Shown here one piece after another: positions 7,029 to 9,321 of a stretch of DNA of 9,321 bases; positions within the stretch are counted from its first letter, which is position 1, and each line of letters begins with the position of its first letter. The stretch comes from Candidatus Nanoarchaeia archaeon (GTDB lineage Archaea > Nanoarchaeota > Nanoarchaeia > SCGC-AAA011-G17 > JAFCDX01): positions 1 to 9,321 of the forward strand of contig JAQUND010000058.1 in the NCBI GenBank assembly GCA_028717785.1. Reading direction: 5' to 3'. The notes below the pieces were generated by a model, which saw nothing but the letters and a program-made list of their open reading frames with translations, was not told the DNA's origin and did not search any database. The translations under genes were made by a program, and so were the position numbers.

Positions 7029-7748
7029 ATGTTAAATAAATTTTTTGTATTATGGTTTGAAGCACCTCTTCAATCATGGGGAAACGATTCAAAATTTTGG
7101 AGACGTGATACTTTGAAGTTCCCAACAAAATCAGGTATTATTGGATTAATTCTATGTGCTTTAGGTAAAACAGGAGCTCAAATAGAGTTTTTAGAAAAAT
7201 TGTCTTTGTCGAAAATAACAGTATTTTCATATTTAAATACTTATTTTAAAGACAAATTAAGAAAGAAAGTGGAAAGAGCTTATATTCTGAGAGATTTTCA
7301 CATGATAGGTAATGGCTATAATGAAGAAGATAATTGGATGGAAATGAATACGTTAAAAAAACTTGATGGGAAATCTTCAGGTGCAGGAGTAAAAGTTACT
7401 CAGCGTTTTTATCTTCAAGATTCGAAATTTGGCGTGATTATGGAAGTTCCAGTTAATTTATCTGATTGTTTAGAAGAAGCGCTAAAAATGCCTGTTTATG
7501 ACATATATTTGGGTCGCAAAAATTGCATTCCTACAGATTTTGTTTTTCAAGGATGTTTTGATACTCATAAAGAAGCTGAAGAAAAATTGTCTCAAGTTTG
7601 TATTGAAAAAAAATTAGATTTAGATTTTACTGTTCTTGATGAAAGTTTACCTGAAATTGGTGATGTCATTTCATTGAATGATATACCTATTCAATTTGGT
7701 GAAGAAAAAAAGTATCGTGATCGTCAAGTGACTATAATTGAAGCTTAA
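7029..7748 (+). CDS. cas5e: Cascade subunit Cas5e (CasD)
   Basis: Cas5e caps the 5' handle of the crRNA and links the Cas7 backbone to Cse1; one copy is used per complex. The product has 239 residues (E. coli CasD 224). The N-terminal LWFEAPLQSWG (8-18), RRDTLKFPTKSGIIGLILCALG (25-46, starting at R25) and RDFHMIG (88-94) are characteristic of the family, as are KVTQRFYLQD (122-131) and LGRKNC (161-166) in the second half. It is non-catalytic in type I-E because Cas6e does the RNA cutting. AAGGAG at 7018-7023 is five bases before ATG. A 78-base gap, the largest inside the operon, separates it from cas7e and contains a hairpin. cas1 begins four bases after its stop codon. Confidence 0.95.
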   Translation: MLNKFFVLWFEAPLQSWGNDSKFWRRDTLKFPTKSGIIGLILCALGKTGAQIEFLEKLSLSKITVFSYLNTYFKDKLRKKVERAYILRDFHMIGNGYNEEDNWMEMNTLKKLDGKSSGAGVKVTQRFYLQDSKFGVIMEVPVNLSDCLEEALKMPVYDIYLGRKNCIPTDFVFQGCFDTHKEAEEKLSQVCIEKKLDLDFTVLDESLPEIGDVISLNDIPIQFGEEKKYRDRQVTIIEA

Positions 7749-7752
7749 TTTT

Positions 7753-8607
7753 ATGTTTAAACACAAAAAACGTTTGTTCGTAAAAATTACTCATGAAAAT
7801 TTACCTCAAATTAAAGATAGATATCCTTTTCTTTATCTTGAAAGAGGACGTTTAGAAATAGATGATAGTAGCGTAAAGTGGATTGATTGTGATTGTAATA
7901 TAATAAGAATACCATGTGCTACGATATGTTCTTTAATTTTAGGTCCAGGAACAAGTGTCACTCATGAAGCTGTAAAAGTTTTAGCTGCGTCTAACTGCAA
8001 TATTTTGTGGACAGGTGAAGATAGTTTAATTTTTTATGCAGTAGGACAAAGTCCCACCTCTAATACAAGGAATTTAAGAAAGCAGATGTTATTAGCTTCT
8101 GATTCTGTTAAATCTGAGAAAGTTGCAAGAAACATGTTTTCAAAACGTTTTCCAGATATTGACTTAAAAGGTAAAAATTTAAAAGAGATGATGGGCATGG
8201 AAGGGTTTCGAGTAAAGGAGCTTTATAAAGAAAAAGCAAAAAAATATGAAATAACATGGTATAATAGATTTTATAAACCCGGTGAATTTATTTTGGGTGA
8301 TACTACAAATAAATACTTAACAACTGCAAATGCAGCTTTATATGGGCTGTTATGTTCTGTTATTTATACATTAGGTTATTCTCTTCATATTGGATTTATT
8401 CATTCAGGTAGTCCTTTACCCTTTGTTTATGATATTGCTGATTTATATAAAGATGAAATCTGTATTGATTTAGCTTTTGCTCTTACTGTAGAATCTGCTG
8501 GTAATTATGATAGAGATTTGATTTCTTCAGAATTTAGACAAAAGATTATTGATGCGGATTTATTAGGTCATATAAGTGAAGATATTAAAAGTATATTAAA
8601 GGTTTGA
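7753..8607 (+). CDS. cas1e: CRISPR integrase Cas1, type I-E
   Basis: Cas1 is the catalytic half of the Cas1-Cas2 spacer integrase, joining new spacers to the leader-proximal repeat. From ATG 7753 the protein has 284 residues. Catalytic residues match E. coli E141, H208, D218 and D221: E150 in GMEGFRVKELY, H217 in GFIHSGSPLPFVYDIAD, and D227 and D230 in the same segment. The N-terminal part shows the family pattern IKDRYPFLYLERG and LGPGTSVTHEAVK. Start choice: the frame is open to TTG 7738, which would overlap cas5e and add five residues. I prefer ATG 7753 because it is a standard codon lying four bases after the cas5e stop, the same spacing as cas1 to cas2. Neither start has a good ribosome binding site, so translation probably depends on coupling to cas5e. 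Confidence 0.95.
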   Translation: MFKHKKRLFVKITHENLPQIKDRYPFLYLERGRLEIDDSSVKWIDCDCNIIRIPCATICSLILGPGTSVTHEAVKVLAASNCNILWTGEDSLIFYAVGQSPTSNTRNLRKQMLLASDSVKSEKVARNMFSKRFPDIDLKGKNLKEMMGMEGFRVKELYKEKAKKYEITWYNRFYKPGEFILGDTTNKYLTTANAALYGLLCSVIYTLGYSLHIGFIHSGSPLPFVYDIADLYKDEICIDLAFALTVESAGNYDRDLISSEFRQKIIDADLLGHISEDIKSILKV

Positions 8608-8611
8608 AGAC

Positions 8612-8890
8612 ATGATTGTTGTTATAGCAGATTTTCTTCACCCTGCAATTAGAGGTAGAATGAAGTTATGGTTTGTAGAAATACGACCTAATGTATTTGT
8701 TTCTGGTGTTACTGATAGTATAGCTGAACATGTAGTTGATTATTTATATAAAAGCTGTGTATCGACAAAATCAAGTTTCACTATTTTTCAAAAAATTAAC
8801 AAATCGCCTGGGTATAAAATTAGATGGTTAAATTCTCCTAAAAAGAATATAATTGAAATTAGCGGTTTACAGTTAGTACAAGAAAAATAA
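8612..8890 (+). CDS. cas2e: CRISPR integrase subunit Cas2, type I-E
   Basis: Cas2 forms the central dimer of the Cas1-Cas2 spacer integration complex and helps set spacer length. The 92-residue product is close to the E. coli protein (94). It begins with a beta strand, MIVVIADFLHPAIRGRMKLWFVEI, where D7 aligns with E. coli E9, and IRGR plus the aromatic-rich strand match the type I-E subfamily. VFVSGVTDSI (28-37) is the next conserved stretch, and the C-terminal ISGLQLV (83-89) matches the LDGLRLV tail that contacts Cas1. The start lies four bases after the cas1 stop, with AAAGG (8598-8602) as a modest ribosome binding site. It is the last cas gene; the leader and array follow directly in the same direction, with no terminator in between. 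Confidence 0.94.
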   Translation: MIVVIADFLHPAIRGRMKLWFVEIRPNVFVSGVTDSIAEHVVDYLYKSCVSTKSSFTIFQKINKSPGYKIRWLNSPKKNIIEISGLQLVQEK

Positions 8891-8962
8891 GTTCTTTGAA
8901 ATTTGATATTTTTTGCTATACAAGGTATAGTAATACTTATATAAATTATACAATATATAGGT
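8891..8962 (+). promoter_or_regulatory. CRISPR leader
   Basis: The 72 bases between the cas2 stop and the first repeat are very AT-rich and hold a promoter pointing into the array. The leader end is identified by its position next to cas1-cas2 and by the perfect identity of the repeats that follow. It ends in AATATATAGGT just before repeat 1, the presumed first integration site. I do not see an IHF-type site like the one that directs integration in E. coli, but the consensus is loose and a degenerate one could be missed. Confidence 0.8.
8903..8931 (+). promoter_or_regulatory. CRISPR array promoter
   Basis: TTGATA (8903-8908) and TATAGT (8926-8931) are separated by the ideal 17 bases and match TTGACA and TATAAT at five of six and five of six positions. 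Transcription would begin around 8938, roughly 25 bases before the first repeat, as expected for a pre-crRNA promoter. A perfect inverted repeat, CTATAC (8916-8921), AAG, GTATAG (8925-8930), overlaps the -10 box and may be an operator. No experimental support. Confidence 0.6.
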
Positions 8963-9321
8963 AGTTTCTCCGCTTATGTGGGGATGTTTCTACTGGGAAG
9001 AAGTCTGTGACAGATTCGACGAGAGTTTCTCCGCTTATGTGGGGATGTTTCCATATAGTGGTGTACTGTTTTCCGTATGCGCAAAGTTTCTCCGCTTATG
9101 TGGGGATGTTTCCTATGGTGGTGTAGCTGACACCTCTTTTACTATAGTTTCTCCGCTTATGTGGGGATGTTTCTGGAATTCAAATCTTTTGAGCCAACGG
9201 AAACAGAGTTTCTCCGCTTATGTGGGGATGTTTCTAGGCTTCTTTTTTTCTTTGATTCATAGGTGTAGTTTCTCCGCTTATGTGGGGATGTTTCCAGACT
9301 ACGGCTCTTTTGATGATCCCG
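8963..9321 (+). CRISPR. Type I-E CRISPR array, six repeats visible, continues past right edge
   Basis: Six identical 28-base repeats start at 8963, 9024, 9085, 9146, 9207 and 9267. Each reads AGTTTCTCCGC, TTAT, GTGGGGATGTTTC. Spacers are 8991-9023, 9052-9084, 9113-9145 and 9174-9206 (33 bases each), 9235-9266 (32 bases) and 9295-9321 (cut by the window). The 61-base period is that of E. coli type I-E. In RNA, CUCCGC and GUGGGG form a six-pair stem (two of them G-U) around a UUAU loop, at the same offset as in the E. coli repeat. Cas6e should cut after the stem's last G, leaving an eight-base 5' handle AUGUUUC plus one variable pyrimidine. The lack of any repeat mutation fits the young, leader-proximal end of an active array. 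Spacer origins cannot be read from the window. Confidence 0.98.

Noticed and set aside
7738..7752. TTG start for cas1 adding five residues
   Set aside because: It has no ribosome binding site and overlaps cas5e, and the added residues match no conserved Cas1 element; ATG 7753 fits the operon spacing better.

Overview
The window holds a complete type I-E CRISPR-Cas locus, all on the + strand. It has eight cas genes, an AT-rich leader and the leader-proximal end of a repeat-spacer array that runs off the right edge. The first ~330 bases are different DNA: about 46% G+C (hand count, positions 1-120), with the 3' end of a cysteine-rich coding region and a possible 42-residue zinc-ribbon protein. 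From ~330 on the sequence is AT-rich (roughly 30% G+C by eye, higher in conserved stretches), and Shine-Dalgarno sequences are strong (AGGAG, AAGGAG, GGAGG). This fits a low-GC bacterium, or a low-GC island in a host of moderate GC. The first five spacers average about 41% G+C, nearer the left flank than the cas genes. I cannot name the species; a Bacillota-type host is plausible but unproven.

Layout: partial gene (3-158), small zinc-ribbon ORF (199-327), a 290-base AT-rich gap with the presumed operon promoter (328-617), cas3 (618-3224), casA/cse1 (3287-4744), casB/cse2 (4741-5217), cas6e (5214-5795), cas7e (5811-6950), a 78-base gap with a strong hairpin, cas5e (7029-7748), cas1 (7753-8607), cas2 (8612-8890), leader with its own promoter (8891-8962), then six identical 28-base repeats (8963 onward) with 32-33-base spacers.

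Working together: Cas1-Cas2 insert new spacers at the leader end. The array is transcribed from the leader promoter, and Cas6e cuts each repeat hairpin to release crRNAs. Cse1, Cse2, Cas7, Cas5 and Cas6e form Cascade around a crRNA. Cascade finds target DNA and Cas3 (HD nuclease plus helicase) destroys it. All catalytic motifs I looked for are present, so the system looks functional.

This is a known subtype, and I see no extra effector or unknown gene inside the operon. The unusual points are: cas6e lies between cse2 and cas7 instead of after cas5; a 13-bp hairpin without a terminator U-tract sits between cas7 and cas5; the base after every repeat is a pyrimidine; and a palindrome covers the -10 box of the leader promoter.
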